Part shown: positions 41,842-49,942 of the stretch, piece by piece
Layout of the letters: the number at the start of each line of letters is the position of its first letter
Position numbering within the stretch: position 1 is the stretch's first letter
Source of the DNA: an uncultured Verrucomicrobia subdivision 3 bacterium
Lineage (GTDB): Bacteria; Verrucomicrobiota; Verrucomicrobiia; Limisphaerales; UBA11358
DNA: 61,653 nt
Reading direction: 5' to 3'
NCBI GenBank assembly: GCA_903872345.1
Contig: CAIQKM010000142.1
Span: 1 to 61,653 of the forward strand
The notes under the pieces: model-generated
The model's database searches: none
Seen by the model: only the letters and a program-made list of their open reading frames with translations
Told to the model about the DNA's origin: nothing
Program-made: the position numbers and the translations under genes

Positions 41842-43941
41842 ATGCTCACCCTTGGCTGCCGGCGTTTTGCCCTGATGCTGCTCCTGCTGTGGCTGGCCGC
41901 CGGTTCCGTTTCGGCCCAGTCCAGCCGGACGGGCTGGGGCTCCGTGCCGTATCACGATGCCACCGGCACGGGTGTGACGTTCCGGGTTTGGGCGCCCAAT
42001 GCCACCAGCGTTTATGTACCCGGCCAGTTTAACAGCTGGTCCACCACCGCCACGCCGCTGGGCAAGGAGCTGACCAATGGCGTCTGGGACGGCATTTGGT
42101 CCGCCGATGTCACCACCGCCACCGTAGGGCAGCAATACAAGTATTACCTCAATTACAGCGGTGGCAGCACCTGGCGGCATGATCCCCGGGCGAGGAAAGA
42201 AGTCAATTCCAGCGCCAATACGGGGGCCAACGACATCATTTACGATCCCACCGCTTTCAACTGGACCAACGATGTGCCGGTGTCACCCGCGCTCAATGAC
42301 CTGGTGATATACGAACTGCACATCGGCACCTTTTACAATACCAATGCCGGCGGGACATTGCCGGCCAAATTCACCGATGCCACCAACCGGCTGGATTACC
42401 TGAAAAACCTCGGCGTGAGCGCGGTGGAAGTGCTGCCCATCTGTGAGTTTCCCGGCTACCAGAGCTGGGGTTACAATCTGGCGGACATCTATGCCGCCGA
42501 CAATTATTCCTACGGCGGACCCGACGGCTTCAAGACGTTTGTGAAAGCCTGCCATGCGCGCGGTCTGGCGGTGCTGCTGGATGTGGTGCACAACCACTAT
42601 GGCCCCACCGATCTGGACATGTGGAACTTCGATGGCTGGTCCGGCACCAACTCACTGGGCGGCGGCGGCATTTATTTTTTCCAGACCAACATCAATCTCG
42701 AAGCCACGCCCTGGGGCAATACGCGTCCCAATTACAACAGCCCGCCCGTGGCCGGTTTTGTGCAGGACAATTTCACCATGTGGCTGAGTGAATGTCATGT
42801 GGACGGCTTCCGCTGGGACACGCCCGGCACCATGATGTATGGCAATGACGGCAGCTACATTCCCGCCGCCGGCAATCTGGTTCTTGCCATCAATGCGATG
42901 ATCCACACCAATTACACCGGCAAGATTTCCATCGCCGAGGACATCTATAATTCCTTTGGGTTCGACAGCGCTTGGGATACCTCTTATCCCTATTCCGTCA
43001 CGCCCATCTTCACCAATACCGTGGATGCCAATCGCGACCTGAATGCCTTGGCCTATGCGCTCGGCAACAACCAACGTTATGGCGGCGCGGCCAGTACCGC
43101 GCGCGTGGCCTTCATGGAATCGCACGATGTGGTCGGCGATCTGAATGGCGGCACGCGGCTGGCAACGGCCATTGACCCGGTGACGCCGAACAGTTACCGG
43201 GCGCGGAAACTGTCGTTGCTCGCCACCGCCCTCACCTTTACCGCCCCGTGCGTGCCCATGCTGTTCCAAGGTCAGGAAATGTTGGAGAATCAGCAGTTCA
43301 GCTCCGGCCGGCCGGTGGACTGGACCAAGACAAACACCTACAGCGCCATCGTGAAATGTTATCACGACCTTATCGGCCTGCGCCGAAATGTCGATGGCGG
43401 CGTTCCCGGTCTGAAAGGCAGCTCGATCAGCTTTCTGAAAGTGGATACCGGCAACCAATTGATCGCCTATCGCCGCTGGGCCGGTAGCAATTCGACCCAG
43501 GACGCCATCGTCATCGGCAATCTGGCGGGGGTAACCCGCACCAACTATTCCCTGTCTTTTCCTCGCACCGGCACCTGGTATGTGCATTTCAACAGCGATT
43601 CGACCAACTACAGCAGCGATTACGGAAACATCGGTCCCAGTCAGGTCACCGCCACCGGTGGCAGCGCCACGGCAGCGGTCACCATCGCGCCTTACAGTCT
43701 GCTCGTACTGTCGCAAACCCCATTGAGCCCCACGCTTTCGTTCGCCGTCACCAATAAAACCGGCATCCTCTCATGGCCGGTGGTTTACTCGGGCTGGACG
43801 CTGGAAACGGCCACTAATCTCAACGGCACGCCCGGCTGGTCGGCCATCTCGACTTCGGCCTATCAGACCAACACCGCCGTCATTTCGGTCAGCATCACGC
43901 CTACCAACCGGAGCGCTTTCTACCGGTTGCATAAAATCTAG
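41842..43941 (+). CDS. Secreted GH13 with N-terminal CBM48 (branching-enzyme/amylase-like)
   Basis: 699 residues. Signal peptide MLTLGCRRFALMLLLLWLAA. CBM48 at about 35-125 (GVTFRVWAPNATSVYVPGQF). GH13 barrel: YELHIGTFY, DVVHNHYG (region I), DGFRWDTPGTM (region II nucleophile), ISIAEDIYN (region III acid) and FMESHDVVGD (region IV with H and D). A beta-sandwich C-domain is followed by a tail TLETATNLNGTPGWSAIS typical of exported verrucomicrobial proteins. Architecture is glycogen-branching-enzyme-like, yet it is exported. It could be an amylase, neopullulanase or branching enzyme. Confidence 0.87.
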   Translation: MLTLGCRRFALMLLLLWLAAGSVSAQSSRTGWGSVPYHDATGTGVTFRVWAPNATSVYVPGQFNSWSTTATPLGKELTNGVWDGIWSADVTTATVGQQYKYYLNYSGGSTWRHDPRARKEVNSSANTGANDIIYDPTAFNWTNDVPVSPALNDLVIYELHIGTFYNTNAGGTLPAKFTDATNRLDYLKNLGVSAVEVLPICEFPGYQSWGYNLADIYAADNYSYGGPDGFKTFVKACHARGLAVLLDVVHNHYGPTDLDMWNFDGWSGTNSLGGGGIYFFQTNINLEATPWGNTRPNYNSPPVAGFVQDNFTMWLSECHVDGFRWDTPGTMMYGNDGSYIPAAGNLVLAINAMIHTNYTGKISIAEDIYNSFGFDSAWDTSYPYSVTPIFTNTVDANRDLNALAYALGNNQRYGGAASTARVAFMESHDVVGDLNGGTRLATAIDPVTPNSYRARKLSLLATALTFTAPCVPMLFQGQEMLENQQFSSGRPVDWTKTNTYSAIVKCYHDLIGLRRNVDGGVPGLKGSSISFLKVDTGNQLIAYRRWAGSNSTQDAIVIGNLAGVTRTNYSLSFPRTGTWYVHFNSDSTNYSSDYGNIGPSQVTATGGSATAAVTIAPYSLLVLSQTPLSPTLSFAVTNKTGILSWPVVYSGWTLETATNLNGTPGWSAISTSAYQTNTAVISVSITPTNRSAFYRLHKI

Positions 43942-44037
43942 GCGGGTAGGTGGCGGCGGTTTTGCCATCAATCAACCAGCCCTCCACCCCCCAGCCACTG
44001 CCGCAAGCCCAAGGGCGCCTGATACTGACCCCGAAAT

Positions 44038-44213
44038 GTAGCGGCGGGCATCCTTGCCTGTCGTGGAGGGCGGCATCTTACCGCCCAACGAGAAGCGTGG
44101 AGAAGCGTGAAACCGCCCGGCCCCTGCGAATAATCCACCGTTGGCGCCGGCGGAGCCATTTCCGCCGGGCTGGAAGCACCGGCTCCACGGCCGGCAGGGA
44201 TGCCCGCCGCTAC
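44038..44213. repeat. GTAG-headed REPIN, second family
   Basis: GTAGCGGCGGGCATCCTTGC (44038-44057) and the inverse GCAGGGATGCCCGCCGCTAC (44194-44213) bound a 176-bp element with an internal hairpin (GCCGGCGGAG...TCCGCCGG). A related word GCGGGATGCCCG occurs in the ribD tail near 15770. It occupies most of the 351-bp gap 43942-44292. Confidence 0.85.
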
Positions 44214-44310
44214 GGGGGCGGGGAATTTGCTTTCATTCGCCCGCCTGCCGGTTATTTTGGCGGGAATAATTTTGCCGTGACGCGCCGGGCGCGTGTCGAA
44301 GAATGATATT

Positions 44311-45564
44311 ATGATGATGTTCCGCTGGCTCAGTTCCAAAACCGTGCGCGAGGCGTGCGCCTATCGCAAGCACGTGCGCCGCCTCGTGGCCGCCCAAAGC
44401 GACATTCTGCCGGCGTTGGCCATGGAAGGTATGACGGCGGCGTTTGCGGAACTCGATGCCGCGCTGGCCGAGACGCCGCTGAACACCGGCCGCGTCCGCA
44501 TCAAGACCGAGGAATTGCAGTTTGCCGCCGAGAAGTTTCTCAAGCCCTATCCGAACGCCGCTTGGCGCGAAAATGTGGAAGTGCTGCTCGTGGCCTTGGC
44601 CGTGGCGATGGGCATCCGGACCTTCTTTCTGCAACCCTTCAAGATTCCCACCGGTTCCATGCAGCCCACGCTGTTCGGCGTGACGTGTGATAATTTGATG
44701 AACCGGCCGGACGTGCAAATCCCCACCGGCTGGGAACGCGTGAAGGAATGGTTTCAGGGCGTCTCGTACGTCCACGTGGTGGCGCCGGCGGATGGTTATT
44801 ATCAGGGCATGTCGCCGATGGTGCATTTGGCCATTTTCAACATAATGCAGACCATCAAGATCGGCGACGCAACGGTCACGACCTGGGTGCCACCGGATTA
44901 CGGCGAAGGACCGGAAGGCATGGACGTGCTCGAATACCGCGCCGGCATTGACCGCAGCCATCTGTTTCACAAGGGCGAGGATGTCATCCGCCTGCGCGTC
45001 TGCGCCGGGGACCATCTGTTTGTGGACCGCATCACGTTCAATTTTCGCAAGCCGCAGCGCGGGGAAATCGCCGTGTTTGCCACCGCTGGCATCAACCATC
45101 CGCGCATGAAGCAGGACCAGTTTTACATCAAGCGTCTCGTGGCCTTGCCCGGTGAAAAAGTGCAGATTGGCGATGACCGACACCTGATCATCGACGGCAA
45201 ACGGCTGGACGCCGCCACGCCGCATTTTGCGAATGTCTATGGCTTTGATCCGGCCGGCCGGCCGCAGGAAAGTCATTTCTCCGGTCATGTGAACGGCACG
45301 GTCGCTGAAAAGTTCGGCCTGTATTTCAATCTCGCGCCGCTCTTTCCCGATGCCGCCACTGTCTATACCAATCAGTTGATGGTAGTGACCAATGACATCA
45401 CCGGCGAGGGGCGGATCGAGGATTCCTACATGGTCATGGGCGACAATACCTGCAACAGCTTCGATTCGCGCGCCTGGGGCCCGTTCCCGGCCCAGAATAT
45501 CATCGGCAAATCGTTCTTCGTGTACTGGCCGTTTACCAGCCGGTTCGGCTGGGGTAATCAGTGA
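44311..45564 (+). CDS. lepB: Signal peptidase I
   Basis: About 417 residues. A cytoplasmic N-terminal region, then one membrane helix (about 97-113, VLLVALAVAMGIRTFFL), directly followed by the catalytic serine box PTGSMQPTL. The lysine box is FYIKRLVALPGE (general base), and the C-terminal MGDNTCNSFDSRAWGPFP completes the S26 motifs. It removes signal peptides of exported proteins, such as the glycosidases in this window. An insertion between the Ser and Lys boxes makes it longer than usual. A GTG at 44293 would add six residues. Confidence 0.93.
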   Translation: MMMFRWLSSKTVREACAYRKHVRRLVAAQSDILPALAMEGMTAAFAELDAALAETPLNTGRVRIKTEELQFAAEKFLKPYPNAAWRENVEVLLVALAVAMGIRTFFLQPFKIPTGSMQPTLFGVTCDNLMNRPDVQIPTGWERVKEWFQGVSYVHVVAPADGYYQGMSPMVHLAIFNIMQTIKIGDATVTTWVPPDYGEGPEGMDVLEYRAGIDRSHLFHKGEDVIRLRVCAGDHLFVDRITFNFRKPQRGEIAVFATAGINHPRMKQDQFYIKRLVALPGEKVQIGDDRHLIIDGKRLDAATPHFANVYGFDPAGRPQESHFSGHVNGTVAEKFGLYFNLAPLFPDAATVYTNQLMVVTNDITGEGRIEDSYMVMGDNTCNSFDSRAWGPFPAQNIIGKSFFVYWPFTSRFGWGNQ

Positions 45565-45575
45565 CCGGAGGGTTA

Positions 45576-45667
45576 AACCACGAATGAACACGAATGAACA
45601 CGAATTCGGAGGGTGGGCATCTGAGTTCCCTTTTCATTCGTGTCAATTGGTGTCCATTTGTGGTTCG
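45576..45667. repeat. Inverted pair of CCACGAATGAACACGAAT repeats
   Basis: AACCACGAATGAACACGAAT (45576-45595, then GAACACGAATTC) is inverted as ATTCGTGTCAATTGGTGTCC plus ATTTGTGGTT (45638-45667). It lies between lepB and the SDR gene and would form a long hairpin in RNA. Confidence 0.85.
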
Positions 45668-45687
45668 TCTCTGATTGGCAAGCGTTT

Positions 45688-46470
45688 ATGAAGCCGGTGG
45701 CTCGTGAGACGGTTTTGATTACCGGTGCTTCCTCCGGTCTGGGTTTGGAACTGGCGCGCTGTTTTGCGGCGGATGGTTCCGGTCTCATCCTCGTGGCGCG
45801 CAATACGGCCGCCTTGGAAAAACTGGCGGAGGAACTTCGCCGTCTGCATGAAATTCCCGTCCAGGTCATCACGGCGGATCTCTCCCTCAAAGAATCGCCC
45901 CAATACGTTTTCGAGCAGGCGGGCAGGGCAGGGCAGGTGGTGGATGTGGTGGTCAACAATGCCGGGTTCGGATTGCACGGTGCCTTTGCCGAACTCCCGC
46001 TGGCCCGGCAGTTGGAAATCGTCCAAGTTAATGTCTCAGCCCTCGTCGCGCTCACCGGCCTGTTCCTGCCCGGGATGATGGAGCGTCGGCGCGGCGGAGT
46101 TTTCAATGTGGGATCGGTGGCCGGGTTTCTGCCCGGGCCGGGCATGGCCGTTTATTTCGCCAGCAAAGCGTTTGTCCAATCCTTCAGCGAAGCGCTGCAC
46201 GAAGAACTGCGCGGTACGGGCATCAGCGTATTCAACCTGTGTCCCGGGGCTACGGAAACCAATTTTTCGCAAGTGGCGCGGGGGCATCGTAAAAGCGAAC
46301 GCCCCGTCAAACGCATGTCTGCTCCGGAAGTGGTCGCCGCCGGGTACCGGGCGTTCCGCTCCGGGAAGTGCTTTAAGGTAACCGGGGCCGTTAATACCGT
46401 GCTGACCCAGTTACCGCGCCTGCTCCCGCGCGCCGCCGTCCGCCGCGCTGTCGGTCGGTTTAACCAGTGA
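45688..46470 (+). CDS. Short-chain dehydrogenase/reductase
   Basis: 260 residues from the ATG at 45688; the longer open frame from 45640 runs through repeat DNA. Classical SDR: VLITGASSGLGLELA (NAD(P)-binding TGxxxGxG), LVARN, NNAGFG, catalytic Ser in NVGSVAG, YFASK (YxxxK) and CPGATETNF. The group resembles the DltE/YqjQ-like, probably NADP-dependent oxidoreductases; the substrate is not predictable. Single gene after lepB. Confidence 0.9.
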   Translation: MKPVARETVLITGASSGLGLELARCFAADGSGLILVARNTAALEKLAEELRRLHEIPVQVITADLSLKESPQYVFEQAGRAGQVVDVVVNNAGFGLHGAFAELPLARQLEIVQVNVSALVALTGLFLPGMMERRRGGVFNVGSVAGFLPGPGMAVYFASKAFVQSFSEALHEELRGTGISVFNLCPGATETNFSQVARGHRKSERPVKRMSAPEVVAAGYRAFRSGKCFKVTGAVNTVLTQLPRLLPRAAVRRAVGRFNQ

Positions 46471-46588
46471 ACCGGGGATGGATGGTTGACGTTCGCCCCT
46501 TGCCGATTTTGAAATTTTAAATCTCTCCCCTAACGGTCTATCTTGGAATTAACTTGAAATAGTTGCCCGCGAGTGGGAATTTCCCCAG

Positions 46589-46846
46589 ATGAAGACACTG
46601 ACAGTGGATGACCGCCAACGGGTTCGCCTTCCGCAGGTGAAACCCGGACAGGTGTACGCCTATGAACCGGACGCGGATGGTTCGATCAAGCTGGTTCCGG
46701 TGATAACCAAACCCGGCCCCAAACGGGTTCTGGCCAAGATGGTTAAAAGTGGCGGCGGGACGTTTTTCCAAGTGCCGGCCGGATACCAGCTCGATTCCGA
46801 GGCAATTGGCCGAGCGGTGGCCGAGGAACGCGATAGTCGTTCATGA
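46589..46846 (+). CDS. AbrB-like antitoxin
   Basis: 85 residues. The N-terminus KTLTVDDRQRVRLPQVKPGQVYAYEPDADGSIKL has the swapped-hairpin (SpoVT/AbrB) signature seen in VapB antitoxins, followed by a variable tail ending EERDSRS that would wrap the toxin. Its stop overlaps the start of the PIN toxin by 4 nt. Confidence 0.8.
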   Translation: MKTLTVDDRQRVRLPQVKPGQVYAYEPDADGSIKLVPVITKPGPKRVLAKMVKSGGGTFFQVPAGYQLDSEAIGRAVAEERDSRS

Positions 46847-47262
46847 GAACTTACTGGGATACTTCGGCGGCAATCAATGCCGCCATCTCGCCGGAAGTTT
46901 TTAGCCGCTTGGAAAGCGGGGAACATGTGGCCCGTTTGCATTTGCTGGCGGAATTTTTCGCAACGATGACCGGGCGTGGCGTCGAAATCAAAGACGAAGC
47001 CGGAAATTCTGACCGGATGGTTTTTACGCAAGACGATTGCGCCGCCTGGCTGAAAATTTTTGCCGCCAAAGTTAAATTCGTGGAATTGACCCGGGAGGAA
47101 GCCTTGAATGCATTGGCCAAGGCCCATAGCCGGGGCGTCCAAGGGGCGAGAGTTTACGATTACTGGCATGCTTTGGTTTCCGAAAAGGCGAAGGCGGACG
47201 AACTGATCACGCGCAATACGCGGCATTTCCAAGACTTGGCTCCAAACGTGGTCTGGCCTTGA
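46843..47262 (+). CDS. PIN-domain (VapC-like) toxin
   Basis: 139 residues: YWDTSAAINAA (first acidic residue), LAEFFATMTGRG (Glu), GVQGARVYDYWHALVSEKAKADELITRNTRHFQ (third acidic Asp and terminal RN motif). This is the PIN ribonuclease layout of VapC toxins. It is translationally coupled to the AbrB-like antitoxin gene, forming a type II toxin-antitoxin module between housekeeping genes. Confidence 0.85.
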   Translation: MRTYWDTSAAINAAISPEVFSRLESGEHVARLHLLAEFFATMTGRGVEIKDEAGNSDRMVFTQDDCAAWLKIFAAKVKFVELTREEALNALAKAHSRGVQGARVYDYWHALVSEKAKADELITRNTRHFQDLAPNVVWP

Positions 47263-47372
47263 AATGACCGACCCGGATGTTGGCGGTTTGGCGTTGAATT
47301 CACGATGTTTTCCAGCCCGGCTAATATCCTTCATCCGCCCGTCTGGAGTCCTTAAACCCGCATTAAATTGGC

Positions 47373-47400
47373 TTTACTGAATACCCCCGTTTGCTAGACT
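47373..47400 (+). promoter_or_regulatory. Candidate sigma-70-type promoter of pgk
   Basis: TTTACT (47373-47378) and TAGACT (47395-47400) separated by 16 nt, 33 bp before the pgk start. The AT content is higher than in surrounding DNA. No Shine-Dalgarno sequence precedes the ATG. The match is partial, so this is a candidate only. Confidence 0.4.
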
Positions 47401-47433
47401 CAGAAGTCTGGTTTATTTAACAACAATTTTTTT

Positions 47434-48687
47434 ATGGCTAAACTCACTGTGCGGGATCTGGACGTAAAGGGCAAACGCGTGTTCATTCGTGTTGATTATA
47501 ATGTGCCCCTGGAAGAAAAAGACGGCAAAATGGTCATTACCGATGCCACCCGCATCGTGGAAACCCTGCCGACCCTGAAATTGTTGATCGAAAAGGGCGC
47601 GCGCATCGTGCTCACCGCCCACCTCGGCCGCCCCAAGGGCAAGCGGGAAGCGACCATGTCGCTCGCGCCCGTCGCCGTGAAACTTTCCGAACTGCTCGGC
47701 AAACCCGTCGGCTTCATTGATGATTGCATCGGTGAAAAGGTGGAAGCCGGCGTGGCCGCCCTCAAGGATGGCGAACTCGTCCTGCTCGAAAACGTCCGTT
47801 ACTACAACGAAGAGGAAGCCAACGATCCCGCGTTCGCCACGAAGCTGGCCAAGGTGGCGGATGTTTATGTGAACGACGCCTTTGGCGCCGCACATCGCGC
47901 TCATGCCTCCACGGAAGGCGTCGCCCGCGTGGTCACCGCGCGCGGTGGCAAAGCCGCCGCCGGTCTCCTGATGGAACGCGAATTGAAGTTCCTCGGCGAC
48001 GAACTCGATCACCCCGTCCGTCCCTTCGTCGTCATCCTTGGCGGCGCGAAAGTTTCCGACAAGATCAAGGTCATTGACCGTCTGCTCGAAAAGGCCGACA
48101 CCATCCTCATCGGTGGCGCCATGGCCTATACCTTCAAGCTCGCCCACGGCGAAAAGACCGGCAAATCCCTCGTGGAACCCGATCACAAGCAGACCGCTCT
48201 CGACGCCGAAACCAAGGCGAAGAAACTCGGTGTTAATTTCCAACTGCCCACGGACACGATCATCGGCACGCCGGTGGATACGGGCAAACTGAACAAGAAG
48301 GGCAAGCCCGTCTATGACTTCGTCGATATCAAGACGATCAAGGGCGAGATTCCCGATCAAGCCGAAGGTTTCAGCATCGGCGAAGAAACCGCCGCCAACT
48401 ACGCCAAGATCATCGCCAGCGCCAAGACCATTCTGTGGAACGGTCCGATGGGCATGTTTGAAGATCCCCGTTTCGCCGCCGGCACGAATGCCGTCGCCCT
48501 GGCGGTGGTCGAAGCCACCCAGAAGAACGGCGCCAAGAGCATCATCGGCGGGGGCGACAGCGTGAAGGCGCTGAACAAGGCCAAGCTCGGTGACAAGGTT
48601 ACTTTCATGAGCACCGGCGGCGGCGCGAGCCTCGAATTCCTGGAAGGCACGGTTCTTCCCGGTGTCGCGGCCCTGTCCGAGAAATAA
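47434..48687 (+). CDS. pgk: Phosphoglycerate kinase
   Basis: 417 residues, standard length. Motifs: KRVFIRVDYNVPLE, TAHLGRPKGKRE (substrate Arg), LLENVRYYNEEE, VNDAFGAAHRAHAS, PFVVILGGAKVSDKI, LIGGAMAYTF, ILWNGPMGMFE and IIGGGDSVKAL. Transfers phosphate from 1,3-bisphosphoglycerate to ADP in glycolysis. First gene of a pgk-tpiA-secG-oppABC run. Confidence 0.97.
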   Translation: MAKLTVRDLDVKGKRVFIRVDYNVPLEEKDGKMVITDATRIVETLPTLKLLIEKGARIVLTAHLGRPKGKREATMSLAPVAVKLSELLGKPVGFIDDCIGEKVEAGVAALKDGELVLLENVRYYNEEEANDPAFATKLAKVADVYVNDAFGAAHRAHASTEGVARVVTARGGKAAAGLLMERELKFLGDELDHPVRPFVVILGGAKVSDKIKVIDRLLEKADTILIGGAMAYTFKLAHGEKTGKSLVEPDHKQTALDAETKAKKLGVNFQLPTDTIIGTPVDTGKLNKKGKPVYDFVDIKTIKGEIPDQAEGFSIGEETAANYAKIIASAKTILWNGPMGMFEDPRFAAGTNAVALAVVEATQKNGAKSIIGGGDSVKALNKAKLGDKVTFMSTGGGASLEFLEGTVLPGVAALSEK

Positions 48688-48748
48688 TGGCCGGCTGGCC
48701 CAACCAATCGGGGTGCGTAACCGTGCCTCTTAAAAATAAGATTCTAAC

Positions 48749-49513
48749 ATGAACAAAGAACGTAAATTAATCATTGCCGGCAACTGGAAGTCCAACAAGA
48801 CCGTCGCCGAAGCGCTCACCCTGGTCAACGACCTGAAGCGCGAACTCGCCTCGGTCAAGGAAGTGGACATCGTGGTCGCTCCGCCTTACACCGCGCTGGA
48901 ATCGGTTTCCAAGGCCATTCTGGACTCCAACATCCGCCTCGCCGCGCAGAACATGAGCGAGAACGGCGTGGGCGCCTTCACCGGCGAAATCGCCGCCGTG
49001 ATGCTCAAGGAATTCTCCACGCGCTACGTCATTCTCGGCCACAGCGAACGCCGCCAGTTCCAGAAGGAAACCGACGCGCTGATCGCCAAGAAAGCCCTGG
49101 CCGTCCATGCGGCCGCGCTAAAGCCCATCGTTTGCGTCGGTGAAACCCTCGCGGAACGCGAAGGCAACCTGATGGAAAAGGTGCTGACCACCCAGGTGAC
49201 CGGCAGCCTCGCCGGCCTTACCAAGGAGCAGGCCGTGGAAACCGTGATCGCCTATGAACCCGTCTGGGCCATCGGCACCGGCAAGACCGCCACCACCCAG
49301 CAGGCGCAGGATGCGCACGCGTTTATTCGCGGTTTGCTGGTCAAAATGTACGACGAAGCCACCGCCCGCAAGGTTCGTATTCAGTACGGCGGCAGTGTCA
49401 AACCCAACAACGCCAAGGAATTGATGAGCCAGCCGGACGTGGACGGCGCGCTCGTTGGCGGGGCCTCGCTCGAAGCAAGAAGTTTTGCTGACATTATCAA
49501 AAATTCCATATAA
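48749..49513 (+). CDS. tpiA: Triosephosphate isomerase
   Basis: 254 residues. GNWKSNKT (catalytic Lys), YVILGHSERRQ (His), IAYEPVWAIGTGKTA (Glu and the flexible loop), IQYGGSVKPNN and VGGASL are all present. Interconverts dihydroxyacetone phosphate and glyceraldehyde 3-phosphate. 61 nt after pgk and 12 nt before secG. Confidence 0.97.
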   Translation: MNKERKLIIAGNWKSNKTVAEALTLVNDLKRELASVKEVDIVVAPPYTALESVSKAILDSNIRLAAQNMSENGVGAFTGEIAAVMLKEFSTRYVILGHSERRQFQKETDALIAKKALAVHAAALKPIVCVGETLAEREGNLMEKVLTTQVTGSLAGLTKEQAVETVIAYEPVWAIGTGKTATTQQAQDAHAFIRGLLVKMYDEATARKVRIQYGGSVKPNNAKELMSQPDVDGALVGGASLEARSFADIIKNSI

Positions 49514-49525
49514 TATTTTACAGAT

Positions 49526-49927
49526 ATGAGTTTTGTTGTAGGCATATTGACCTTTTTTCTGACTGTTAACTGCGCCCTGCTGATTTTGCTGGTGCTGATT
49601 CAGCTCCCCAAGAAGGACGCGGGCGCCGGCATGGCGTTTGGCGCGGGCACGGCGGACGCCCTGTTTGGGGCCGGTTCCGGCAACGCGCTGACCAAGATCA
49701 CCAAATGGGCCGCCGGCATCCTGCTGGTGCTCTGCTGGGGGCTCGGCCATGTGGAAGCCAGCGCTCACAAGAGTGACAATGGCGAAGCGTTCGTCAAATC
49801 CGTTGCCGCCGGTCAGTCGCAAACCCCGATCACGGCGCCCGCCACTCATACGGTGAGCCCCGCGCCCGGCACGTTCACGACCACCCCGGTGACCCCTTCC
49901 AATTCTCCCGCCGCCGGCAGCAAATAA
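49526..49927 (+). CDS. secG: Protein-export membrane protein SecG
   Basis: 133 residues. First helix about 3-25 (FVVGILTFFLTVNCALLILLVLI), then QLPKKDAGAGMAFGAGTADALFGAGSGNALTKITKW, the conserved SecG loop, and a second helix (about 69-84). The C-terminal ~50 residues are a Ser/Thr/Pro-rich tail longer than in E. coli. SecG assists SecYE translocation. The order tpiA-secG is conserved in many bacteria. Confidence 0.93.
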   Translation: MSFVVGILTFFLTVNCALLILLVLIQLPKKDAGAGMAFGAGTADALFGAGSGNALTKITKWAAGILLVLCWGLGHVEASAHKSDNGEAFVKSVAAGQSQTPITAPATHTVSPAPGTFTTTPVTPSNSPAAGSK

Positions 49928-49942
49928 CCCTGCCAACAAGCG

